From assembly GCA_012295275.1 (NCBI GenBank), contig CM022673.1, forward strand, positions 11,267,288-11,331,287: a stretch of DNA of 64,000 nt, given 5' to 3'. The stretch is from Chrysomallon squamiferum. Taxonomy: Eukaryota > Mollusca > Gastropoda > Neomphalida > Peltospiridae. The position numbers and the translations under genes were made by a program. Below the pieces are notes generated by a model that was not told where the DNA came from, did no database searches, and saw only the letters and a program-made list of their open reading frames with translations. Shown one piece after another: positions 26,304-37,752 of the stretch (its first letter is position 1; each line of letters opens with the position of its first letter).

Positions 26304-29300
26304 TTATTATTTTCTTCTCCTTTTTCAGTAATGTTTTTATTATTCTTTTTGTTTTATTGAAAACATATATTTTTCCCATTGTTTTGTTCTTTGTTCCGCA
26401 GGATCTGGTAAGACTGTCAGCTAGGCTGGACTCAGTGGACAGGAAGATAGAGGAGAAGAAGAAAGAGCTGGTGGAATCTCCAGAGGATCAGAGAAGACAG
26501 CTCAAAGAAGACCTCACTCGACTCAAACATTCCCGAGAAAAACTTAGAAAACAGAGATCAGCAGTTGATGAGAAAATACAAGAGGGACAAGTTCTGTCCT
26601 CAGATGAGGAAAGAAGGTTAGTGTAAAATTTTAAAAAAATATATAATTTTTATATTTTGTTTCAGTTAAACAGATTCTTTAAAAAAATGAAAAGAGAAAA
26701 AAAGTATTTTGTTATTGTTGTGTAAAGGTTTAATGAAACAGTTAATTTTATTAAAAAAATTTTGTTTTATATTTTTGGTAATAATAATGTTAATAATAAT
26801 AACAGCAGCAACAACAACAACAACAAAAACCAAAATAATAATAATAATAAACTAGTTGATGAAAAATAAACAGATGTTGACTTTGTTATTTTTATCATGA
26901 TTTAGATAATTTTTATTTAAAATTATTATGAACTGTTTTAATCCATAAAATCAATATCATAAACAACATTAAAATAAAAAAATATAATATTATAAAATAA
27001 AATAAAATAAAATAAAATAATGAAAAGAAATAATAATAATAAGAAGAAAATTAAATAAATTAACTTCTAATCTTTGCTGTTTATATTATTTTAGACTGAT
27101 AGAACTAGACGAGGCTATAGAAGCACTGGATGCTGCTATAGATTTTAAAAATGAAAACATTGCCAGCAAACAGATGGATTTACGCAAATCACAGATACTT
27201 GCACAGGTCAGTTCAGAGCTGTTAGATTTATCATTTACTTGTATAAATATAAATCAGTTCTTTGAGTATTTTGTTGAATTACTGTATAAAAATGTAATTG
27301 ATAGTGAATTTTTGATAATAGTTGTGTTGATCACTATGTAGTGTATTAATTTATGTGTATAATTTTTTATATTGATGTTGACTAGCATTAAGTTTGACCT
27401 TTATCATATTTTGAAATCCAACATGTCTGTGGTTTTTTTTTGTGCTGGGATGTCCTTAAACATTCATTCATACATTAATTATTTATATGGCTGTGTGTGT
27501 CAGTATTCTGTTGGGTTTAACTAGCATGTGTGTACGTGTTTATGAATGCCAGTACTAACTATGATAAACAAATATTTATCATATTAATTCTCAATTGTGT
27601 TAGTTTCTTATTGTCATTGTTCTCTAATTTATGTCACTGTTTGATTGACTTGTAGAGTGAGGATAACTTGATGAATCGACTAAACTCACTGTCCCTGACT
27701 GAGACGAAGGTTTTACTGTCAAAGTATTTCGACAAAGTCATCAACCTCCGAGAAGAAGAAAGAAGAATCAACCTTCAGTGTAGTGAAATGGAGGTACACT
27801 TTTATTTTCATTTTTTTATTATTGTTGTTATTTTTATTTATTTATTTATTTATTTATTATTTTTAACATTATAATTAATTACCATCATTATTGTTATTGT
27901 TATTATTGTTGTTGTTGTTGTCATTATCATTGTCATTTTTATTGCTGCTGTTGTTAGTTTTTAAATTATGATTAATACTACCACAACAGAAATATTGTTA
28001 GATGAATAAGATTAGTATAATAGTAGTAGTAGTAGCATTCATTATGAAAGCAGCATCAGTATTTATTAATACTAGAGTGGCAGTGGAAAAAAGTATAGAA
28101 ATAGTAGCAATAATAAAGGTGGCAGTCAAAGCAACAACAGCAGCAGTAGCTTTTTTTTTACTATATTATTAATATAACATTATGGCATTGTGTTTTGTTT
28201 TCTGCTAGTAGTATATGTATTTTAATTAACTGATATTGTTATTTCTAGATGAAGGTTGATGAACAGGAGCGAGTCATTCGAGAACTTGAATCAGCTCTTC
28301 AGAGATCGGTGATGGAGACTGATCGCAAACTGATGGCTCAGCAAAAAGAATATGAACAGAAAATGCAGATTCTGATGCATCAGTTGGCTGAGGGCAGTCC
28401 AGAGAATGGCGGTGCTGATCCGGCTCTTAACTCTAAGTAATAATAACATCATGTTTTTCCTGTTCTGAACCTCAATATATTTATGTATATTAATATATAC
28501 TTATTTATGTTTTGTTCTGTTCTAATCTGTAATATTTCATTCCGTTTTGAGATTATAAAAAGAAAATGTCTTATTATTCAGTGTGGTCTAAACTATCATA
28601 ATACTGTAATAACAAACTGATCACGGGGATATAATTAATTTATTCTCTTTATATTTTGCCTTTAATCTAATTTTATTCTATTCTTGGGTAGATTTATTAT
28701 GGTCACCATACTTTACACCCCTTTGTGGATTGAGTCAGTTTTTATCAATTTATTAAACTAATTTCACAATTTCTGCATGATACTGTGAATCTTCCTTTTC
28801 ATTTTCATCAGTAATGACTACAAAATATTTAAAAAAAACTAATAATAAAAAATATTTAAATAAATAAATAAATAAATGTGTATCTTGATTCTGCTGTTAG
28901 AGTATCAGTGTTGTAGACATTGTTGTAAATGTTCTTTTCAGACTTCATCAGCTTGAGAAAGAACTGTACTATTACAAAAAGACCAGCAGAGATCTGAAGA
29001 AGAAACTCAGAGAGTTAATTTCAGCAGGTGTTCTCAGTTCACAAGGTAATAAATAAACAGATAGATAAACACACAGACTTACAGCCAGACAAGTACTGCC
29101 ACTATGTCTATCACTACCATTATAAAGATCTTTCTTTAGCTGTTGCTTCTATAACAATACAAATTATATTACTGTTACTGCATCAACTACTACAAGTACT
29201 ACTATAACAACATTTTTTACTCATTAGCTGCTGTTGATAATATTATTGCTGTTGCTGCTGCTATACCTACTATCTGAATTAATACTACAACCATTACTTT

Positions 29301-31328
29301 TATTTCTAATACAAATGCTTATATTATTATTTCTGTAACCAGTGCTGTTACTACAGCTACAACAGCTACTATTATTACTATTATTTTTACTATTACAAAA
29401 AAAGGATATAAAAATGAACCTTTAACAAAATACATAATAATACAAGCTCATATTGTGTTGTACTTAAATGGTTTGCAGAATGGTTTTGTTCTCAATAAAA
29501 CAAAACACATTTTAAAATAGTCTTGTAAGATAATTAATTCTCTTTGTTTTAAGGTTTTGAGGAACTGAATGTTGGAAGCTCAATTCAGAGCAACACAACA
29601 GAACAAAACTTGACTCGACATAATGGATTATCCAGAGCAAGTCTCGTTGCTGGTTCCAGGGATAAAACAAACTACGCCCCAACTCCCAGAGAAAAACCCA
29701 GTCAGACTGCCATGCCACCACGAGATGCTAGTCGGTAAGTCAAAGTTACAAGTAGATGTAACTTTCACTGTGTGCAAAATAGGAAAGTGTTGTCTTTTCT
29801 CTCTGTATTTTATTATTAATAAAAAACCAGAAATGTCATTTTTGAAGTAATAGATCATCAGATTCTGATCCATCATTATCATCAAAATACCAAACATATT
29901 CAAGAAGTTAGTTATTTTGTTTTTAGTTATTTAATTTGTTCTCTCTGTATTTTATTGTTAATAAAAGAATTGTCATTGTTTTTTAAAGTGATGCTTCAGA
30001 TTCCAATCAGACGTTATCGCCAGTTAACATATATATACTTAAGAAGATTATTATTTTGTCTTTATTTATTTAATATATATTTTTTCTTGTCTCTCAGTAT
30101 TTTATTATTAATAAAAGAAATGTCAATGATTTTTAAAGTGATACTTCATATTCACATCCAGCATTATCACCAGTTACCATACATACTTATGAGGTTTGTT
30201 ATTTCTGTCTTTATTTAATTTTGTTTTTCTTTTCTTTCAGTATTTTATTATTAATAAAAGAAGTGTCATTGTTTTTTAAAGAGATACTTCATATTCCCAT
30301 ACAAGAACACTACATACTTGAAAAGTTCATTATTTCATTATAATTTATTTAATTTGTTCTCTCTCACTGTATTTTGTTATTAATAAGAGAAACGTCGTTG
30401 TTTTTAAAGTGATACTTCAGATTCCCGTCCAACGTCCTCTCGCAGTGGAGTGAAGCCCAGCAACGACCTGCCTCCGAGTATAACCCCAGTGAAGATATCG
30501 CGAAAAGACCTCCGTCCAATGAGTGAGGAGGAAATAAACCTACGCAGGTCTAACCTGAGCAAAAACAACAGCTCTCCTACGTTACAAGGTAACAGTGCCG
30601 TTTGTAAACTTAATTTGTTTGTGGTGTAAATTCTGAGACTAATGTTTCAGTTAACTGTGTATTTTGCAGAGCAAAAAGGGAAAAATGTTTTATCTGTTAT
30701 ATGTTTGTTTAAATAATGTTGTTAATACAGTTTCGTTGGTGTTTTTATTTTTTTTATTTTTTTTATGTATGTTAAAATACCTGTTCACTACATATAATAT
30801 GTACTCGCCTGTCTGGTATCATGATACTTACTCCTAGTACAAATGAAGAACAAAACTTTGTCTTGAAGTTGTCTTATTTTTCAATTCTTTTTTTCATACA
30901 TATGTCCCCCAAACACACACATTAAAATGTAATAACTGCTGTGATTTTCTGTGTTTAATTACAATAGGCAATAGCCCAGCCAATGCAATAAAGAGTCTTG
31001 AATCAGCAGCAATTATATTTGATTAAATTTTATTTCTTTGTTTTGGGGAAACAAAGAAATAATTCATTCATTTTTTTCTTTTATAAGCTTTTTTTATAAA
31101 ATATATATATATATATATTTTTATTTTATTTTATTTTTTTTTTATTATTTATATTTTTTTAAATATTATTTTATTATTATAATTGTCATTGTTGTTATTG
31201 TTGTTTTGTTATTTTATCATTATTATTATTTTCTTTCCACAATAGATGTTTTTCCTGAAATCACTGTTTTAATTTATGTTTATTATTTTTTGACAGATTC
31301 TTTGGATGGAAGCAACCCTTGGACATGA
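8565..31328 (+). CDS. KIF27: Kinesin-4 family protein, KIF27/KIF7 (Costal-2) type, complete, 36 coding exons
   Basis: Coding exons: 8565-8597, 9197-9334, 10086-10172, 10642-10749, 11358-11490, 11831-11977, 12402-12473, 12763-12861, 13213-13334, 13815-13916, 14235-14315, 14647-14771, 15501-15636, 15979-16062, 16278-16364, 16565-16684, 18132-18191, 19584-19697, 20181-20368, 20629-20750, 20978-21167, 21698-21794, 22462-22565, 22919-23026, 23656-23755, 24141-24283, 25079-25175, 25623-25727, 26402-26616, 27095-27206, 27656-27793, 28249-28436, 28942-29045, 29554-29734, 30446-30588 (or from 30410) and 31297-31328. Every junction is GT-AG and every phase agrees, giving 1404 residues plus TGA; human KIF27 is about 1400. 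The motor is N-terminal, followed by a long coiled coil and a basic tail. Vertebrate KIF7 and KIF27 act at cilia, in Hedgehog signalling and motile ciliogenesis respectively; many invertebrates have one co-orthologue. The coiled coil resembles KIF27 more than KIF7. An extra small exon in the large introns around exon 17 cannot be excluded. Confidence 0.94.
9898..10085. repeat. (ATT)n-rich degenerate microsatellite abutting KIF27 exon 3
   Basis: TTA units with interspersed TTG, TGA and TTC variants run up to the CCAG acceptor. The array takes the place of a normal polypyrimidine tract. Confidence 0.9.
11960..12260 (+). repeat. Degenerate tandem duplication including the exon 6 donor junction
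   Basis: The junction sequence around 11968-11992 (GTCGTTATTG, then GTTTGTACTGAT) reappears with changes at about 12158-12184 and 12229-12254. Weaker copies lie between. Copy spacing is about 70 bp. The last copy keeps TTGTTATTGATTTGTATTGA, matching both exon and intron sides. Confidence 0.55.
12509..12546. repeat. (TG)n(TA)n microsatellite
   Basis: TG units followed by TA units in KIF27 intron 7, then a poly-T run. Confidence 0.9.
12759..12766 (+). promoter_or_regulatory. KIF27: NAGNAG tandem acceptor at KIF27 exon 8
   Basis: The sequence CAGCAG offers acceptors ending at 12762 or 12765. The choice inserts or omits one alanine before the ITHT segment, just ahead of switch II. Confidence 0.7.
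12892..12926. repeat. (TA)n microsatellite
   Basis: A pure TA run in KIF27 intron 8, just downstream of the exon 8 donor. Confidence 0.9.
16670..17180 (+). repeat. Tandem and dispersed copies of the exon 16 donor junction
   Basis: The true junction CATTAGA|GTAAGTTTCTTA (donor at 16685) is echoed at 16746-16760 (GTTAGAGTAGGTTTCC), at about 16800-16812, at 17125-17140 (CATTAGAGTAGGTTTCC) and at about 17158-17170. The first copies also share the downstream TCTTGAATGATAT segment. Two copies keep a usable GT. Confidence 0.75.
17868..17909. repeat. (TG)n microsatellite
   Basis: TG repeat with one interruption in KIF27 intron 16. Confidence 0.9.
19420..19583. repeat. (TTTA)n-rich degenerate tract before KIF27 exon 18
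   Basis: TTTA and TTAC units run up to the exon 18 CAG. TACATGTGTACCTG-like segments recur inside it. Confidence 0.75.
20898..20971. repeat. (TTA)n microsatellite abutting KIF27 exon 21
   Basis: About 23 TTA units end six bases before the exon 21 AG, replacing the usual pyrimidine tract. Confidence 0.95.
21525..21740 (+). repeat. Three copies of the exon 22 acceptor junction, 73-bp spacing
   Basis: Acceptor AGs lie at 21551, 21624 and 21697, exactly 73 bases apart. Each is preceded by TTATTTTTTATTTTACA-like sequence and followed by exon-like AATGA sequence. The second copy keeps TGATCAGAG plus GGTTAAAAGT, matching the exon's TGATCAGAG and GGTGAAGAGT. Only the third copy continues as coding sequence. 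Confidence 0.88.
24260..24650 (+). repeat. Tandem copies of the exon 26 donor junction
   Basis: The true junction (donor at 24284) is followed by copies with donor-like GTs at about 24372 (contracted), 24458 and 24560. Copies at 24458 and 24560 read CCACCCATAAATATGTAAGT, against CCTCCCATCAACATGTACGT at the exon. All share the following AACAGATTTATTA and a CACAGTTCAAATATTACC block. A final partial copy ends near 24650. Confidence 0.88.
25010..25078. repeat. (TTCTG)n-(TTTA)n compound repeat at the exon 27 acceptor
   Basis: About eight TTCTG units followed by TTTA units lead directly into the exon 27 acceptor. An earlier imperfect copy of the same block lies at 24828-24910. Confidence 0.85.
29785..30450 (+). 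repeat. About 4.5 tandem copies ending at the exon 35 acceptor
   Basis: A 130-150 bp unit holds TATTTTATTATTAATAAAA, then TTTTTAAAGTGATACTTCA, then an exon-like segment. Units begin near 29788, 29939, 30083, 30223 and 30358. The last runs into coding exon 35, so earlier copies carry decayed exon sequence (CGTTATCGCCAG against CGTCCTCTCGCAG). Confidence 0.85.
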
Positions 31329-31487
31329 GCAGGAGATTTGAAAAGAAAAGAAAATTCACGTCAGTATTTAATTTACAAAGTCAGACAATGGTGCAGTCAG
31401 TATTATTCAAAAAAAAAAAAAAAATCCATGAAATCTTCTCTTTCTGAAATTAGTAAGCACTACAAAATGTATTGCATATAAACTCTT

Positions 31488-31534
<47 letters not shown>

Positions 31535-33414
31535 AAATAAAACAACAGAGAAACTTAAGTTATGGCTGTTAAAAATATTTAAACAGACTCTCTCATAGAT
31601 TTTATTAATACCAGTGGCTAACACAACTCAAATAAGCTTTACTGTTTATATATACATGCATGCATAAATAGATCTGACTTGAACATGCAGTTCATGTACT
31701 TATTGCTTTTGGACATTTAAGCTGTATCAAGCATAATAATAGTAGTGCCACCCACTTTTCTGAAATCCAACATCCACTCCCAATTTGTGACTTTATAACC
31801 AAAGTATTAGGACTTAGACTATTTTTGTACCCATCAGAAAGCTAACTTTGTTGAAGAATGTCTGTCGATTCAAAACATTCCATGAGAAAGTATTACACTC
31901 GAGTATTTTTGTATATAATCTCAGTTCACATTTTGTTTAAAATGTTTTTATAAAAGAACCAAATATCTACATGATTACACAGTTGTTTTTTTTTTTTTTA
32001 TTCTGTGTTTGTTAGTAGTAAATATAATGTGACCAGTTTCTAAATAAGGGACAAAAAGTAATTTAGAACATTGGCTTCTATATGTATTTGAAGTAGTTGC
32101 AGCTGTGTGTTAATTTTGTTCACAAAAATTCTTTAAAGCTTAGTTCACAACACTGGCTGCTAGATTTTAAAAAATTACTGCATTTTTAAATGTAAATTGG
32201 TGGAAAGTTGCCAAAAATATTGGATGGATATGTTCTAGAAATTGTTGAGCTTATTTTAGCAGTTTTAAGAACTTGTTCTACTTCAGACTTCAGTAACAAT
32301 TTTATTTTTATTTATTTATGGATGTATGCTTATTATTATTATTATTATTATTATTTTAAAACTTAGCTCAATGTACAGAAGTTGATAAATATGTGACTTA
32401 GCATGCAGAATATGTCACAAGTGCTGGATACCCTTAAATAGATTCACCTAGCACATCTGCCTGTTAATTAGAAAATAAATTAATTATACAAGATTACATT
32501 TAGTATTTTCTTAATAACTAAACACTGAAACAGTTAAAGAAAACCTACTGTCCAAAGAAGTAAATGTTCTTTTTTAAATTTGACTGAAGTTTTCATGTGT
32601 TTGTCCATTAAAAATAAATTATAAAACATGATAAAGAAGAATAGGTGAACATCTGAAAACCTTCAAAGACAATCTGTTTGTAACCTGTCTGAAGATTAAC
32701 AGTAATTTAATGTGACTTTGTTTTAGGTCCTTTTATTACAGATAAATTATTCAACAAGACCAAATGGATAGACAGATCTTATTTATATTTTCCATGATTA
32801 TCATTTGTATAATAAAAAAAATTAGAAATATCATTATGTTAATTAATATGTTGCATTTATAGTTAAAACCTGCCTTGAAAATGAATATTCTATCCAGTAT
32901 TTGTTAAATGTTTGTTGTGTGTGTGTGTGTAATTTATTTATTTATTAGCTTGTTTTAAATATATTGCATACCTTGATGTTTGGTGCCACTGTAAATCTGA
33001 CTATGGATGTTCATGGCTTAGTTTGTTTGTATTCTGAGAAACCATTTTAATGCTGTGTTGTGACAAGGTGAGATATATTATTAGTCCAGTTATGAAGGCA
33101 TTTAACAACTACACTTGTCTTTAAGGAAATATTAATTATTGTACATATTTATTAAAAAAACTGTATACACTTGTGTATGTATATATACCCACACCCAGAA
33201 ACACACAATTTTCATAAGCCACTCTGAGCTATTCTGCCAAATAAGAGTGTTTTGAGATAATATGGCAAGCTTCATCATATCAAAAGTAACTGTACATATT
33301 TCCTTGTGAAGTTCATTACTAACAGTCAAAACTGATAAAAGACATTCTGTAAACTTCTGTTTCTAAAATTACCATTAGCCAGTCAAAGTTATTGGCAATG
33401 GAGTTACTAATAAT

Positions 33415-33575
33415 TGCTATCAAAAATACTATTTCTAATTGACAATTAAAAAAAACAACCTATTTAGGATAGTGACAGTTAAAAATATTATGTCTAATGT
33501 GGCAATTAATAATATTATTTCTAATAGTGACAACTGAAAATATTTCTAACAGTTGAAAATATTATTTCTATTTAT
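33415..33575. repeat. Degenerate minisatellite, unit about 45-60 bp
   Basis: Repeated AATATTATTTCTAAT and AGTGACA(A/G)TTAAAAAT blocks, three to four diverged copies. Confidence 0.55.
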
Positions 33576-34737
33576 TCCTGTCAACCATATAAAATTTTTG
33601 CTCCACTGTAAGTAGCTATCAACCAATAATTGGTTACATGCTTGTCTCAGAAATCTCCACAGTTCTGTGGCCCACAGCAGGCATACTTGATCAGTTTATT
33701 AATAAAAGAAGCCTAAAAAAAAGTTCACATTGTTTTACATACAAGTCTCTTATAATGAGTGAACGTTAAATAGGTCATAACCACAACATGATATAATTGA
33801 ACTATTGATTAGTAACAAGTGTATTAATATTTCTCCTTGAAACTTGTTATGGGTTTAAATGATAGATGATTTGTTGCTTGAGTAATTGTCATATATAATG
33901 AATGTATTTCTCATTTGTGAAAGTCATCTGCTTCAAATTGCATATCATATAGAGCAAAAGTTATACCTATTAATCAAAGAACAGTTTTTACTATTTATAT
34001 CTGTTTAATTTATATAGCTAGTGTTGATGTAAATATTATATAAATAAATAAACAACAGTCATTTTTATTATATTTTTAAATTTTTAAAATAAAATTCAAA
34101 TTCAAATTCAAAATGGACATTATTGTCTTGTAATGAAAAACTAATTTGCAGGAAAACTATGATAATGTGAAGATATATGTACTTAAACATTCCATAATTT
34201 TGTGATATATTCTGACATATTATTTACCAAAATATATTTAAAATATTTGTAAAAACTAATAAATTTCTATGCTCTTATCTCTCTTTTTTTTAATTTATTT
34301 TTTATTTTTTTATTTAAAACTAATCCGTCCCAAATCAGCATGTCTATTCAGCATAGAAAAACACAAATACTTTATAAATAATTAGAATAGTATTATATTT
34401 GTCATTTCTGTCAGAATTCATGTCCAAGAAATATGTGATTGAACCACTGATATGTATAGCAGCAAATTAATATATTAGTATAATTTGAATAATAATTTGT
34501 CTTATTTATTTATGACTGGTAGGATAATGGAAAATTGCCCTAATTTGTTTTGGCTGTGCCATTAGACTTTTCTTACAGAACATTTAATTTGATATTTTGT
34601 TAACCAATTAAAATCCTTAATACATCTGTTGCAGTTTATCTCAAACAGTTTATTAAAAGTTCTTCTTTGATTGATTGTTTTGTTAATCAGTCCAAAGCAG
34701 TAAGAGTGAAACATTTCACAAGCTCTTCTTTATATAT

Positions 34738-34738
34738 T

Positions 34739-34773
<35 letters not shown>

Positions 34774-34803
34774 TTTTATTGTTAATGTAAAAAGTACCTA
34801 AAC

Positions 34804-34843
<40 letters not shown>
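34738..34843. repeat. (AAT)n followed by a long poly-T run
   Basis: About eleven AAT units at 34738-34772, then a run of about 37 T at 34807-34843. Confidence 0.9.
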
Positions 34844-35353
34844 CATTTGTAATTTCATTCAGTTCTAAAATATTAAGTATTCTTTTTGATTTTGTTATAA
34901 GCAGATGGGAACATTTCTTACAAGATCTTTCAGTTTGTTATTTATAAGAGGTAATTTTTAGTAACCAAGGATTTATCTTTGTTATGTTTCATGTATCAAA
35001 ATATTATTTCAAAGAATGGTGTTTTTAGTCATGTCTCTTGAATTCAAAATTAAGTTAGGGAATTTTCCTTGTGATAATATACAACACGCATATATATATA
35101 TATATATTGAGTGATTATTCATTTTAACAATTGTTATAAAATATATAAAATGTATATCTTGCCACAGTACTATTGTTATTTTTTCAAAGAACAGTAATTA
35201 ATTTAAATTATGTAATATTTCAGTTTCTTAAGCAAAATCTTGACTTGATTCTTGCATTTCAGTGAATTATGTAATTGAAAATAGAGACATGGATTGAGAA
35301 ATATTCAGTAATATTTTTATTTTTCAAGATCAAGAAATTTTCCACTCTTTCAT

Positions 35354-35403
35354 TTATTTATTTATTTATTTATTTATTACTGTTACTGTTGTTACTGTTG
35401 TTG

Positions 35404-35450
<47 letters not shown>
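35354..35450. repeat. (TTTA)n-(TTG)n-(TTA)n compound microsatellite
   Basis: Successive arrays change unit by one base each: ATTT, then GTT, then ATT. Confidence 0.9.
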
Positions 35451-36100
35451 TTAAATCTATTTGCCTGAAATCATAGAGAAATTGTAAGACTAGAACACCA
35501 GATCCAATATTAAGGTATATTACTTAAATATATGTGTATACATATGAATCAGTCTTAATATGTTTATAATATGACATTTAAACAGTAAATAGTGACGAGT
35601 TATTGGAAGAATTTAACTTTATAATTAATGTAAACATCTAATATTAAACGTATTTTATATTTGCCAAAATTATTTGGTGTTTGAATTAAAAGGACATGTT
35701 GGAAATGATGCTGTGATTATTATTATATGAGTTTTACATAAATACATTATTCTATTATTATTATTAATATTTTAATTAATTGCCACAGTTTTATATATAT
35801 TGTATTTATTAACCACAGAAAGTCAAAGTATTTTATTTATTGTTAAATAATTTGTGACTGTACTTACGTAAATATGCTACTTAATTAGTTTTTGAAAAAC
35901 AATTGTAATAAAATATATAGAAACAGCGGTGGTTTCGTCTTAAATATTGTTTCTATTTTACATTCTGTGTTTGTGTTATAGTTTATATAGAACTTAGTGA
36001 CTGCTTAAAGTGTGCCTTTGGTGATACGAAAAAATAGGCCAAATGTATTCAGCATACTTCCAAATTTACATGTTTCATTTGGTTTTTGACATTCAGTTTT

Positions 36101-37030
36101 AATGCATAACGAAGTATAACAACAAAACAGAAGCGTTAAAAAGAATATAAAGGCGCCGCCATTTTTTTATAGTGGTTTTTTGTTTTTACGTTGAAGGGAT
36201 AAATCAATTACTAGTCCGTCATATAGCTGGGCGTTGGGCCACCCTCAAATTTGTGAAATGCCCCTTTTATTTAGGATTTTTAGGATTTTTACAAATTTTA
36301 TTATTATTATTTTTTAAGTTTCTGTAGATGTATAAAACAGTTGAATACGTCTGCCAGCGTCCCTGTTGTAGCACTATTATATTATGGTCCCTCTGAACCG
36401 TGTGTAATTTTTCGTTAGTACCTTTTCATAATGTTATGGTGCATTTTCTTTTTTTTATGATGGACCACCTCTTCATCAGAAAAGCTGGATCCGTCCCAAT
36501 ATAGGCGATAACGTCATGACACCACTTGTAAAGGGGGAAAATGGCAAAAGTTCAAATGTTTTATAACAGTTTAATCTATTGCATAATTATTTATTAGAGA
36601 TTATAGGTCGCTGAAACCAAATAAAAAACTAACATTTCATTTGTACTATCATACGATGGAGATTCCACAGATGTATGGAGAATCCACAGATAACCAAGAA
36701 AAAGTATTAGTCAACATTTATTTGCCTTTTATTTATTTATTAATTGTTAAGTTCTTGAGACTTATTAACGAGGGCAGTTGCATTCTTAGAGGGTTGAGAC
36801 AGGGCGAACCCTCTCCCCAAACTGATTTGAAATGTTTATGCAAATTAGGTTCACGCGTATTGCCCACCACCAATCAAAATATTCCACGAAGAAGATGACG
36901 TCATTGGGCTAATATGTGTAAAACAAAAACACTGCTGTTCACAAACCATTGATGCCAGCGTCATGAAGAATGAAGTTAGTCATACAGAAATAGTACTTAT
37001 TTTGATATAGAAAACGTACGCCTGAATCTG
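36101..37030. other. Intergenic region between two convergent genes
   Basis: No coding region is recognised. The GC content is higher than in the flanks, and a GCCGCCATTTT motif lies at 36155-36165. On the minus strand, AATAAA-type hexamers at about 36740-36729 could end the gene starting at 37747. Confidence 0.45.
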
Positions 37031-37747
37031 TCACAAAATTGGCGTTTGTTTTGTTACGTCTGTTTCTGCATTGTTCGTTGGTGTTGCGCAAAACGCAATA
37101 ACATGATCAGGAAAAGTAGCAACCTTTTTAGGAAAGCTGGGACTCAGCTCTATGTACCCGTCACCGGGGTCATCCAGCTCAACCAACAACTTCACCAGGC
37201 TCTTGTATCGCTTTTCACACAAAATGTTTCTTTTATTCCAGTCCAGCAAAGCGACTGAATTGTCGTCCGAAAACGTGTGCATTAGTCGGGTGATTCCGTT
37301 GTTATTCTCAAATTTTATAGGCAAGCTTCCAACACGGTTAGAACATGTAATCGAGGGAAGCTTCACATTAACACTGTGAGCATTGTTAAACAGAGCATTT
37401 TCACTTTGAAGACCGTTGTACAATGGACAAGTTTTGTCAACTTTCGTCTGGTGCGCCAGTGTGTACTGCTGTTTCATCATACGTCTAAGAACGAAAGACT
37501 TCCGGTGCAGGTCAAGCAGACGACTAGCTTTCTGTTGTTCGTGTTTAATTTGTGACAGCTTGACATCAAGCATCTGTTGCTGGGTCACGTTGTCATACAG
37601 AAGGACGCGGGAAACGCTTGTTTTTGGCAGAACGCTCTGAACTTTCTTGCCGTAATTTGGAATTATCCGCGGGGGTCTGTTCATGTACTTCAGATCTGTG
37701 GTTTTCTTCTGTTTTGGGACAATTTCTTCTTCATCCATGGGCGACAT
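37031..37747 (-). CDS. Uncharacterised 238-residue protein, single coding exon
   Basis: I do not recognise this protein. The open frame runs from ATG at 37747-37745 to TGA at 37033-37031 and has balanced amino-acid use with no low-complexity run, unlike other frames in the area. Residues 1-30 are Lys/Glu/Pro-rich. Residues about 55-95 are predicted helical, with a basic, Gln-rich stretch around LLDLHRKSFVLRRMMKQQ. The middle is Asn/Ser-rich. Residues about 175-215 hold a second helical or acidic block near LLVELDDPGDG. There is no signal peptide or membrane segment. A TTTTACAG acceptor ends at 37753, five bases before the ATG, so a noncoding first exon lies upstream. The splice acceptor and composition support a real gene; a lineage-specific or fast-evolving protein is possible. 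Confidence 0.72.
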   Translation of the reverse strand: MSPMDEEEIVPKQKKTTDLKYMNRPPRIIPNYGKKVQSVLPKTSVSRVLLYDNVTQQQMLDVKLSQIKHEQQKASRLLDLHRKSFVLRRMMKQQYTLAHQTKVDKTCPLYNGLQSENALFNNAHSVNVKLPSITCSNRVGSLPIKFENNNGITRLMHTFSDDNSVALLDWNKRNILCEKRYKSLVKLLVELDDPGDGYIELSPSFPKKVATFPDHVIAFCATPTNNAETDVTKQTPIL

Positions 37748-37752
37748 CGTTT
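37748..37752 (-). other. Five-base 5' UTR tail before the 238-residue ORF, with splice acceptor
   Basis: On the minus strand, CACATTTTACAG at about 37764-37753 is a good acceptor, followed by AAACG and the ATG. The upstream exon is not located. Confidence 0.55.

Larger units (their letters stand above)
20978..31328 (+). other. KIF27: KIF27 exons 21-36: long coiled coil and C-terminal tail
   Basis: Residues about 720-1290 are almost continuous charged helix. Blocks shared with vertebrate KIF27 include SGKDA (exon 22), [10 protein letters not shown] (exon 27), [10 protein letters not shown] (exon 28), LEALDAAI-like segments (exon 30), [11 protein letters not shown] (exon 31), VIRELESAL (exon 32) and [14 protein letters not shown] (exon 33). 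Exons 34-35 are Ser/Pro/Arg-rich with a [14 protein letters not shown] motif. Exon 36 adds only ten residues, ending in SNPWT. Confidence 0.88.
31329..36100 (+). other. KIF27 3' UTR and downstream AT-rich sequence, no gene seen
   Basis: No coding exon is recognised. AATAAA-type signals occur near 31542, 32617, 33704, 34047, 34256 and 35905, so the transcript end is undetermined. The stretch also holds (TA)n at about 31496-31530, a degenerate minisatellite at 33415-33575, (AAT)n at 34738-34772, poly-T at 34806-34843 and (TTA)n at 35404-35450. Confidence 0.5.

Noticed and set aside
30421-30540. Acceptor CTTCAG at 30415-30420 for KIF27 exon 35
   Set aside because: Using it shifts the frame and meets a stop after about forty codons; the acceptors at 30409 and 30445 keep the frame.
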